From JAHBWI01 sp035715525 (GTDB lineage: Bacteria; Nitrospirota; Nitrospiria; Nitrospirales; Nitrospiraceae): a stretch of DNA of 7,107 nucleotides. Location: positions 1 through 7,107 of the forward strand of contig DASTLA010000003.1 of NCBI GenBank assembly GCA_035715525.1, in the 5' to 3' direction. Of the stretch, positions 1 to 5,429 are shown piece by piece. The notes below the pieces were generated by a model. It was given only the letters and a program-made list of their open reading frames with translations. It was not told the origin of the DNA and made no database searches. A program made the translations under genes and the position numbers. How positions within the stretch are numbered: position 1 is the first letter of the stretch; every line of letters starts with the position of its first letter.

Positions 1-317
1 CGATTCTTCCTGTTCCCGTTACCGTTCCGTCGATCCGCGTGGAAGAGGCCGAGCGCGATCATGACGCCTCGTCGTGGGTGGCCGAGCACATCAACAGGCG
101 GCAGCGTCTCAACGCGATGATCGCGCAGTATGCCGAAAGGAAAAAGCTGCGCTATTTGGATCTGTTCGCCGCCACTGCCGAGCCCGATTCGCTGCAGCTC
201 GCCGCTCCCTATTCGAACGACGGGCTGCATCTCACGACGGAAGGCTACCGTCTGTTCGGGTCCCTGCTGTACGAACGGATCTTCGCGCCTACCGTTTCCG
301 GAAGCGTTGGAGCATGA
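1..317 (+). CDS. SGNH/GDSL-family hydrolase, C-terminal fragment (cut by left window edge)
   Basis: The reading frame is open from base 3 with no stop before the left edge, so the gene begins outside the window; the GTG at 39 is probably an internal Val codon. The visible 104 residues start with a hydrophobic strand followed by Pro-Ser-Ile-Arg, then a helical stretch rich in charged residues. Near the end they carry NDGLHLTTEGY, with Asp at 219-221 and His at 228-230. This is the Asp-x-x-His block (block V) of SGNH/GDSL esterases and lipases, supplying two members of the Ser-Asp-His triad. The GDS-containing N-terminal block would lie upstream, out of view. The family hydrolyses ester or acyl bonds of lipids, thioesters or carbohydrates; the substrate cannot be told from this end. 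The stop codon overlaps the start of the next gene (ATGA, 314-317), suggesting translational coupling. I am confident of the family and not of the substrate. Confidence 0.82.
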   Translation, partial: ILPVPVTVPSIRVEEAERDHDASSWVAEHINRRQRLNAMIAQYAERKKLRYLDLFAATAEPDSLQLAAPYSNDGLHLTTEGYRLFGSLLYERIFAPTVSGSVGA

Positions 318-625
318 TCCGCGACGTCACCGATCGGGATTTCGACCGGGTGGTCGAGCGGGCGGCCACGCCGGTGCTCGTGGAATTCTGGCAGCCCGGG
401 TGCGGGCATTGCGTCGCGCTGCTGCAGGAATTGGAGCGCCTCCAAGCGGAGGTAGGGGAAAAGGTGGCGGTGTATAAAATGAACGTACAGGAAAATTTTC
501 AGATTCCCGCCGAATACGAGGTCAGCTCGCTGCCGGCGCTGGCACTGTTCGAGGGAGGAACCTTCCTTCGATTCATCGGGGGCATCGGAAAGAAGAGCGA
601 GATCAGACGGCAGCTGGGATTATAG
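314..625 (+). CDS. Thioredoxin-like protein with CGHC redox site
   Basis: This 103-residue protein has the usual length of a single thioredoxin domain. Residues 21-33 form the beta strand and active-site helix start (VLVEFWQPGCGHC), giving a redox-active Cys30-Gly-His-Cys33. CGHC is the dithiol typical of protein disulfide isomerases rather than the WCGPC of classical thioredoxins, and Trp26 is displaced four positions upstream of the first Cys. The expected cis-proline is Pro74 in SSLPALALF, followed by the two-strand beta hairpin with GG at 81-82 and a final amphipathic helix. No signal peptide or membrane segment is visible, so it should be cytoplasmic and act as a thiol-disulfide oxidoreductase; the partner is unknown. 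I chose ATG 314 because the domain begins there, GGAAG at 300-304 can serve as ribosome site, and it overlaps the upstream stop in an ATGA. An upstream in-frame extension to 74 would read through the hydrolase gene in another frame and adds no domain. Its end overlaps the convergent zwf by 6 bases. Confidence 0.9.
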   Translation: MIRDVTDRDFDRVVERAATPVLVEFWQPGCGHCVALLQELERLQAEVGEKVAVYKMNVQENFQIPAEYEVSSLPALALFEGGTFLRFIGGIGKKSEIRRQLGL

Positions 626-2164
626 GACGCGCCAGCTTCGACCGTCGTTCTGTATCATGCGCTCCGCCTCTACTGGGCCCCAACTGTCTGCCCGGTATTC
701 AGGGAGCCAGCGCAGGTTCTGTTGCGCCCAGCCTTCCAGGATGTTCGTGACCCATGCCCATGACGCTTCCACGGCGTCCCGTCGCATGAACCGTGAGGCA
801 TCCCCGGCCATCACGTCGAGCAGCAATCGTTCATAGGCCTCCGGAGAGGGCCGTCCGAACACCTCGCAATAGCTGAAGTCCATTTCGACCGGATGCGTCT
901 GCTCTCTCGTGCCGGGCACACGGGAAACGATTCGCAGCGACAGCCCCTCGTCGGGTTGAATACGCAGCGCCAACACGTTGGCCGGTTGGGGCCTGGTGGG
1001 ATTCGCATTGAAGAGGATCTGTGGGATGTCTTTGAATTGGACGGCCACCTCGCTGGCCCGCTTCGGCAGTGCCTTCCCGGTTCGAAGGTAGAACGGAACT
1101 CCCGACCAGCGCCAGTTCTCCACGAAGCATTTCACTGCGACATACGTTTCGGTCATAGAGTTGGGATTGACGCCTTTCTCTCGGCGATATCCCGGAACGG
1201 GTGTGCCGTGCGCTGTGCCCTCCGCGTATTGTGCCCGAACGGTGAAGCGCTCCACGTCCTTTCCCGCAATCGGGCGCAGGCAGCGCAAGACTTCCATCTT
1301 GGCATCCCGCACGACGTTCGGGTCGAGCGAGTACGGCGGTTCCATGGCGACGAGGCAGAGCAGCTGCAGCAGGTGGTTTTGCACCATGTCGCGCAGCGCG
1401 CCCGCTTCTTCGTAGTATGTCGCCCTCGTGCCGACGCCTTCCGCTTCGCTGACGGTGATTTGCACATGGTCGATGTACTTATGGTTCCAAATAGGTTCGA
1501 AGATGCTGTTGGCAAACCGGACCACCATGAGGTTTTGGACGGTCTCCTTGCCGAGATAATGATCGATTCGAAAAATTTGAGACTCATCGAACACTTTGCC
1601 CGTCACGGCGTTGATTTCCCGGGCGGAGGCCAAATCGCGCCCGACCGGTTTCTCGACGATGATGCGCGAATAGGGCTTGCCGTTCTGAGGGGTCGTGGCC
1701 AAGCCGGCGCCGGCCAGCCCCTCGCACACGGGGGCAAACGAGCTCGGGGGGATGCTCAAATAAAAGATCCGATTGCCGGGCAGCGCCATCGACCGTTCGA
1801 TCTGTTCCGCGCGATCGCGCAAGGCGTCATAGGTTCGGGGATCGCCGTTATCACCGCGAAGGTAGAACAGGTGCCGCTCGAACTCTTGCCAGCTGTCCTG
1901 CACGAGCGGCTGACGTGAATGATGGATGATGCCGTCCCGGGCGACATCACGAAACGCTTCATCGGTCATGGGTTTGCGGCCGAGTCCGATGACCGCATAT
2001 TTCTTCGGCAGAAGACCGTCCAACAGCAGATTGTACAGCGCGGGGATCAAACGGCGACGGGCCAGATCGCCGGAGGCGCCGAAAATCACGACGGTACAGC
2101 CCTCGACGGGCGTCTGCGCCTCCGGAGCGGCGTTGATCTGAATGGGAGTCGGCGGGGCAGACAT
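620..2164 (-). CDS. zwf: Glucose-6-phosphate 1-dehydrogenase
   Basis: The enzyme oxidises glucose-6-phosphate to 6-phosphogluconolactone with NAD(P)+, the committed step of the oxidative pentose phosphate pathway, in the cytoplasm. At 514 residues it has full family length. The N-terminal Rossmann domain carries GASGDLARRRL at residues 29-39, the dinucleotide site. Arg63 in GLGRKP sits where known enzymes contact the NADP 2'-phosphate, so NADP use is likely. EKPVG (171-175) and RIDHYLGKE (199-207) form the substrate pocket. Asp201, His202 and His264 (in VQNHLLQ) match the catalytic Asp-His set described for the Leuconostoc enzyme. RTGKALPKR (361-369) is the conserved C-terminal-domain signature. 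The first ~20 residues are a Pro/Ala-rich extension. The ATG at 2164 lacks a clear Shine-Dalgarno sequence, and the gene starts 19 bases after gnd stops, so it probably relies on readthrough from gnd. Its TAA overlaps the convergent thioredoxin stop. Confidence 0.98.
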   Translation of the reverse strand: MSAPPTPIQINAAPEAQTPVEGCTVVIFGASGDLARRRLIPALYNLLLDGLLPKKYAVIGLGRKPMTDEAFRDVARDGIIHHSRQPLVQDSWQEFERHLFYLRGDNGDPRTYDALRDRAEQIERSMALPGNRIFYLSIPPSSFAPVCEGLAGAGLATTPQNGKPYSRIIVEKPVGRDLASAREINAVTGKVFDESQIFRIDHYLGKETVQNLMVVRFANSIFEPIWNHKYIDHVQITVSEAEGVGTRATYYEEAGALRDMVQNHLLQLLCLVAMEPPYSLDPNVVRDAKMEVLRCLRPIAGKDVERFTVRAQYAEGTAHGTPVPGYRREKGVNPNSMTETYVAVKCFVENWRWSGVPFYLRTGKALPKRASEVAVQFKDIPQILFNANPTRPQPANVLALRIQPDEGLSLRIVSRVPGTREQTHPVEMDFSYCEVFGRPSPEAYERLLLDVMAGDASRFMRRDAVEASWAWVTNILEGWAQQNLRWLPEYRADSWGPVEAERMIQNDGRSWRVL

Positions 2165-2183
2165 GGGTCGTCGTCGCGCCTAG

Positions 2184-3077
2184 TCAGCGGCGGACGCTGT
2201 GTCCGCCGAACGCATTGCGCAGAGCCGCCAGCATTTTTTCAGCAAACGATTGCTCCTGACGAGAACGGAAGCGGGTGAAGAGCGCGGCTGTCAGGGTCGG
2301 GACGGGCACGTCCTTGTCGATGGCGTCCTGGATCATCCACCGCCCTTCGCCGGAATCCTGAACGTACCCCTTCAGCTTGACCAGTTTCGGATCTTCCTTC
2401 AAGGCCCCGGCAGCCAATTCCAGCAGCCAGGACCGAACGACGCTGCCGTGCATCCAAAGATCCGCGATCTTGGCGAGATCGAGCTGGTATTCGCTTCGAG
2501 CCATGAGCTCGAAGCCCTCGGCATAGCCTTGCATCATGCTGTATTCGATGCCGTTATGCACCATCTTCACGTAGTGGCCTGCGCCATGCGTGCCCATGTG
2601 AGCCCAACCGGCCTCCGGCGCGAGTGTTTGAAAGATCGAACTCAACCGTTTGACCGGAGCCTCCTCGCCGCCGACCATCATGCAGTAACCGAGTTTGAGT
2701 CCCCAGATCCCGCCGCTCGTTCCGACGTCGACGTAATGCAGGCCCTTTTTCGCAAGCTCGGCAGCGCGCCGGACATCGTCATGGAAACGGGTATTTCCTC
2801 CGTCGATGATCGTGTCGCCGGGCTCGAGCAGCGCGGCGATCGCCTGGACCGTCTCCTCGGTCGGCGCCCCCGACGGCACCATGATCCATACCGCTCGTGG
2901 CGCCGTCAGTTTGCCGACGAGATCGCTCAAGGACGTGGACCCGACGCATCCATGAGTCGTGGCCTGCGCGACCGCCTCGGCGACTCGATCGTAGACCACC
3001 ACGCGATGGCGGCCCTGCTGGAGGCGCGCCACCATGCTCATGCCCATCTTGCCCAGTCCGATGAATCCCAATTCCAT
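2184..3077 (-). CDS. gnd: 6-phosphogluconate dehydrogenase, decarboxylating (short form)
   Basis: The enzyme converts 6-phosphogluconate to ribulose-5-phosphate and CO2, the second dehydrogenase step of the oxidative pentose phosphate pathway. The 297 residues match the short (~300 aa) class rather than the ~470 aa classical Gnd, whose C-terminal domain is longer. The Rossmann fold has GLGKMG at 7-12. The end of strand two reads VYDR with Asp30; an acidic residue here usually favours NAD+, whereas classical NADP enzymes carry Asn-Arg-Thr. SGG at 121-123 binds substrate, and KMVHNGIE (171-178) supplies the catalytic pair Lys171/Glu178, equivalent to Lys183/Glu190 of the sheep enzyme. The ATG at 3077 is preceded by AGAGAGG (plus-strand 3084-3090) at 6-base spacing, a good ribosome site and the best in this gene run. 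It follows the nucleotidyltransferase after 75 bases and precedes zwf by 19 bases, consistent with one operon. Confidence 0.96.
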   Translation of the reverse strand: MELGFIGLGKMGMSMVARLQQGRHRVVVYDRVAEAVAQATTHGCVGSTSLSDLVGKLTAPRAVWIMVPSGAPTEETVQAIAALLEPGDTIIDGGNTRFHDDVRRAAELAKKGLHYVDVGTSGGIWGLKLGYCMMVGGEEAPVKRLSSIFQTLAPEAGWAHMGTHGAGHYVKMVHNGIEYSMMQGYAEGFELMARSEYQLDLAKIADLWMHGSVVRSWLLELAAGALKEDPKLVKLKGYVQDSGEGRWMIQDAIDKDVPVPTLTAALFTRFRSRQEQSFAEKMLAALRNAFGGHSVRR

Positions 3078-3152
3078 GGTGATCCTCTCTTCGTTGCCCT
3101 GCCGACTGGCTGGTTGGCGTGAGACAGTCGCTACGAACGCCGCGGTTCGGGG

Positions 3153-3959
3153 CTAGTCCACCCGGGGCGGCAGAGGCACGTCTTTAAACAAGATATCGGC
3201 GAACCGCCGTCCGCAATTGAGTCGGTTGTGCAGCGTGGCGGCGCTCAAAAATTGACTCGCTGCGTCGCCCAATGCCTGATCTCGTGAGGCCATGAAACGC
3301 AGGACGTCAACCGGTGATGTGAGCCAGAGCCCTCGAATGCGGAAAAACGCCGTCACGCATTCTTCGAAGAAGATTTGAAGGAGGTAGTGCGCCGTGGTCG
3401 GCCGCTCGAGCATGTCTTCGACCTTCCCGAGGAGATGCAGGCAGTCGGCCTTCAGGCGTATCTGTTCATGCAAGCTCGTCGGCGCCGGCCCTTGGCGGAA
3501 TCGTTGCGCGGCCTTATCGACGAGTTTCCCGGCGATCCCTTCATGGTCGTACAGCACCCGTCCTTTTCGCAGGAGCGGAGCCAGGCGAGGAGAAGCTTCG
3601 ATGTCTTCTCCGACGGTCTTGTGCTCTCCGTAGCGGATGTCGACCAAGCGGTCCCCCACCCGAATGTATTCCTGCCCGTCGGCGGCTCCCTTGACCAGCA
3701 CGATCAGATCGATGTCGCTGTGAGCCGTCACATTTTTTCTGGCGCCGGAGCCGACCAGAATGATCCCGACTAGATCTCCGCCCCGCTTGGCGCGGACATA
3801 GCGAAGCGCTGTCGCCAGTGCCTCGTCGAAGCCGGGCGGTTCGACCGTCGGCGGTGCTTCTGGAGGTTCGGGCACGTCGAGGAGTTCCGCTTGCAGCTCG
3901 GCCGCGGTAGGCGGGGCAGTGGGGGAACCGTCGGCGGTACTGAAAGGTGAAGCATCCAT
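3153..3959 (-). CDS. Nucleotidyltransferase-fold protein (Pol-beta/MNT-like), function unknown
   Basis: This 268-residue protein has three parts. Residues 1-43 are a low-complexity Pro/Ala/Glu-rich, probably disordered tail. Residues ~44-140 form a nucleotidyltransferase domain with GSGARKN (70-76) and SDIDLIV (81-87). Asp82 and Asp84 would be the metal ligands and Asp107 (in VDIRYG) the third carboxylate. All three are present, so catalytic activity is plausible. Residues ~160-255 are mainly alpha-helical with an aromatic-rich segment (HYLLQIFFEECVTAFFRIRG, 191-210), resembling the helical partner domains seen in MNT/HEPN or kanamycin-nucleotidyltransferase-like proteins. The family transfers NMP groups to proteins, antibiotics or RNA; the target cannot be deduced. 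It is the second gene of a minus-strand run, 24 bases after the 77-residue ORF and 75 bases before gnd. The ATG at 3959 has no clear Shine-Dalgarno sequence, so a slightly later start within the tail is possible. No paired antitoxin or HEPN gene lies next to it. Confidence 0.85.
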   Translation of the reverse strand: MDASPFSTADGSPTAPPTAAELQAELLDVPEPPEAPPTVEPPGFDEALATALRYVRAKRGGDLVGIILVGSGARKNVTAHSDIDLIVLVKGAADGQEYIRVGDRLVDIRYGEHKTVGEDIEASPRLAPLLRKGRVLYDHEGIAGKLVDKAAQRFRQGPAPTSLHEQIRLKADCLHLLGKVEDMLERPTTAHYLLQIFFEECVTAFFRIRGLWLTSPVDVLRFMASRDQALGDAASQFLSAATLHNRLNCGRRFADILFKDVPLPPRVD

Positions 3960-3983
3960 GGCGCGATGAGGACTCGAGACTCG

Positions 3984-4217
3984 TTACGGACGGTGGACGG
4001 ATCGAATCTGCTCCGCCAAACCGGACAGCCATTGATCGAACGGTTGGTCTGCATCGACCACGATTTCCAGTTTTCCGTTCGACAGGCGACGGACGAGGCC
4101 CGGGCGCTCCGGTGACAACGGAATCTCGACCCACTCGCGATTCAACCCGAGTTGGTCTGTGAGATCAAGAATGCGGCTGATTTGTTGAAACGACACTGCG
4201 GGAGACGTCACGCGCAC
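3984..4217 (-). CDS. Small conserved-looking hypothetical protein (77 aa)
   Basis: I do not recognise this protein. It has 77 residues with no Cys, no signal peptide and no membrane segment. It reads as a short helix (FQQISRILDLTDQLG, ~10-24), a strand (EWVEIPLS), a turn with Pro-Gly, and then a beta hairpin around RRLSNGKLEIVVDADQP (43-59) ending in an amphipathic helix (FDQWLSGLAEQIRSV). That alpha/beta pattern, balanced charge and the ordinary codon choice suggest a real folded cytoplasmic protein. A near-consensus promoter lies at 4244-4272 with its -10 only 26 bases upstream, and the gene sits in line with the next three minus-strand genes. The first in-frame start after a TGA is GTG at 4217, but AAGG abuts it too closely. 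The second GTG (4209-4211) has AAGGTG at better spacing and may be the true start, giving 75 residues. Confidence 0.62.
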   Translation of the reverse strand: MRVTSPAVSFQQISRILDLTDQLGLNREWVEIPLSPERPGLVRRLSNGKLEIVVDADQPFDQWLSGLAEQIRSVHRP

Positions 4218-4243
4218 CTTCCGGCCTTTTCACGATACTTGGC

Positions 4244-4272
4244 ATTCTAAAAGGGGCTACGAAGCCTGTCAA
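4244..4272 (-). promoter_or_regulatory. Sigma70-type promoter for the minus-strand gene run (small ORF, nucleotidyltransferase, gnd, zwf)
   Basis: Read on the minus strand, TTGACA (plus positions 4267-4272) is a perfect -35 hexamer. It is followed by a 17-base spacer and TAGAAT (4244-4249), five of six matches to the -10 consensus. Transcription should start near 4237, giving a leader of about 20 bases before the GTG at 4217. It lies 18 bases beyond the ltaE stop, with no terminator in between, so ltaE transcripts may also read into the run. This is the strongest promoter match I found in the window. Confidence 0.75.
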
Positions 4273-4290
4273 TGCGAGCGCATGCACTGT

Positions 4291-5331
4291 TCATCGTAAC
4301 GTGTCAGCGAGGAGCAGGCCCGCTCGTTCGATGTCATCGCCGGAGACGTCGAGATGCGTGACCGCACGGCACGTCGACCGTCCGACGGGACTGATCAGCA
4401 GGCCTTGTTGCTTCAGCGCGGCGACCACCTCGGAGACTGAATGTCGCCGGCTGGTGATGTCGAAGAAGACGATGTTCGTGGCGACCCGTTCCGGATCGAG
4501 GGCAACGCCGGGAATCGCCGCCAGGAGCGTCGCAAGCCGCCGCGCGTGGGCGTGGTCTTCCGCGAGCCGATCGATGTGATGTTCGAGAGCGTAGAGGCCC
4601 GCGGCCGCCAGGATCCCGGCTTGGCGCATGGCTCCTCCGTACATCCGCCGGAACCGGCGAAGCCGGTCCAGCAGGTCCAAGTCATCGGTCGCGATCAAGG
4701 AGCCGGCCGGAGCGCCAAGCCCTTTTGACAGGCAGAACGTCACCGTGCGGAACGGTCGCGCATAGTCCGCCGCGGAAACGCCGGACGCCACCACGGCATT
4801 GAAGAGCCGAGCGCCATCCAAGTGCATCGGAAGGCGATGCCGGCCGGCTACCTCCGCGATGGCGTGGATTCGATCGATAGGGTAGACGCTCCCGCTGCCG
4901 GCGTTGTGAGTGTTTTCCAGACAGATGAGGGCGGTTTGAATCGTGTAGGGATCTTTCGGTCGAATGGCGGCCTCGATCTGCTCCGGTGCCAGGATCCCCT
5001 GTGCGCCGGCGACCCAATGAAGCTGCACGCCGGCCAAGGCCCCGGCTGCGCCCTGCTCGTAGCGCACGATGTGCGCTTGCGAATCGACGATCACCTCGCG
5101 GCCCGGTTCGGCCTGCGCGCGGAGGCAGAGCTGATTTCCCATCGTGCCCGATGGAACAAACAACGCCGCCGCCTTGCCCACCAGCGCAGCGCCCATGGCC
5201 TGCAGCCGGTTGACGGTCGCGTCTTCGCCATAGACATCATCGCCCACCTCAGCGCGCGCCATGGCCTCGCGCATAGGTGCGGTGGGGCGCGTGACGGTGT
5301 CGCTTCTCAGATCGATGATCGTATGAGACAT
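4291..5331 (-). CDS. ltaE: Low-specificity L-threonine aldolase
   Basis: This PLP-dependent cytoplasmic enzyme (fold type I) cleaves L-threonine and L-allo-threonine to glycine and acetaldehyde. The N-terminus IIDLRSDTVTRPT (5-17) is the family hallmark, followed by GDDVYGED (30-37) and PSGTMGN (60-66), which holds the cofactor phosphate. His87 (in DSQAHI) is placed to stack on the PLP ring, Asp172 (HLDGARLFNA) pairs with the pyridine nitrogen, and Lys203 in CLSKGLGAPAGS forms the Schiff base. RAVTHLDV near 322-329 is the C-terminal substrate-side motif. I place the start at ATG 5331, giving 346 residues, the usual family length. AAAGG at 5341-5345 precedes it, and a candidate promoter would start transcription near 5357. 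The longer frame to 5385 adds 18 residues with no family match and would begin upstream of that start point. It is divergent from the transporter gene. Confidence 0.95.
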   Translation of the reverse strand: MSHTIIDLRSDTVTRPTAPMREAMARAEVGDDVYGEDATVNRLQAMGAALVGKAAALFVPSGTMGNQLCLRAQAEPGREVIVDSQAHIVRYEQGAAGALAGVQLHWVAGAQGILAPEQIEAAIRPKDPYTIQTALICLENTHNAGSGSVYPIDRIHAIAEVAGRHRLPMHLDGARLFNAVVASGVSAADYARPFRTVTFCLSKGLGAPAGSLIATDDLDLLDRLRRFRRMYGGAMRQAGILAAAGLYALEHHIDRLAEDHAHARRLATLLAAIPGVALDPERVATNIVFFDITSRRHSVSEVVAALKQQGLLISPVGRSTCRAVTHLDVSGDDIERAGLLLADTLR

Positions 5332-5363
5332 CTCATCGTGCCTTTCAGTGAGCAGGGCGCGGC

Positions 5364-5372
5364 ATTGTAACA
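5364..5372 (-). promoter_or_regulatory. Candidate extended -10 promoter for ltaE
   Basis: On the minus strand this reads TGTTACAAT: TACAAT matches the -10 consensus in five of six bases and is preceded by TGn, the extended -10 element that can replace a -35. No good -35 lies 16-18 bases upstream, but an A/T-rich patch (5371-5380) is immediately upstream. Start of transcription would be near 5357, leaving about 26 bases before the ltaE ATG at 5331, enough for the AAAGG ribosome site. Confidence 0.5.
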
Positions 5373-5400
5373 AATTTTTCCGCACGGCGACGCGGTCCCC

Positions 5401-5409
5401 TGCTACACT
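5401..5409 (+). promoter_or_regulatory. Candidate extended -10 promoter for the transporter gene
   Basis: TGCTACACT gives TACACT (four of six -10 matches) with a TGn extension. No convincing -35 is present. Transcription would begin near 5416, leaving a very short leader of about 14 bases that still includes GGAG (5422-5425) 4 bases before the ATG at 5430. The match is modest, and the same TGCTAnACT string recurs in front of the DUF4124 gene. Confidence 0.35.
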
Positions 5410-5429
5410 GGGCTCTCATTCGGAGCCGC

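Noticed and set aside
893..1918. Long plus-strand open frame (341 codons) opposite zwf
   Set aside because: It lies wholly antisense to a full-length, motif-complete zwf. Its product is Arg/His/Gly-rich with no recognisable domain, and long antisense frames are common opposite GC-rich genes.
3097..3120. Imperfect hairpin in the gap between the nucleotidyltransferase and gnd (GCCGAC...GTTGGC)
   Set aside because: It needs a wobble pair on one strand and has a mismatch on the transcribed strand, and no T-run follows, so it is not a terminator.
2199..3122. Plus-strand open frame (307 codons) opposite gnd
   Set aside because: Antisense shadow of a confident gnd. The composition is skewed to Arg/His/Asp with no domain, and there is no ribosome site I would trust.
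5332..5385. N-terminal 18-residue extension of ltaE
   Set aside because: The residues match nothing in the family, which starts at the IIDLRSDTV region. The ribosome site and candidate promoter both favour the ATG at 5331.
5411..5427. Possible hairpin GGCTC-7 bases-GAGCC covering the transporter ribosome site
   Set aside because: If transcription starts near 5416, the left arm is not in the transcript. The stem is only 5 bp and proof of regulation is lacking.
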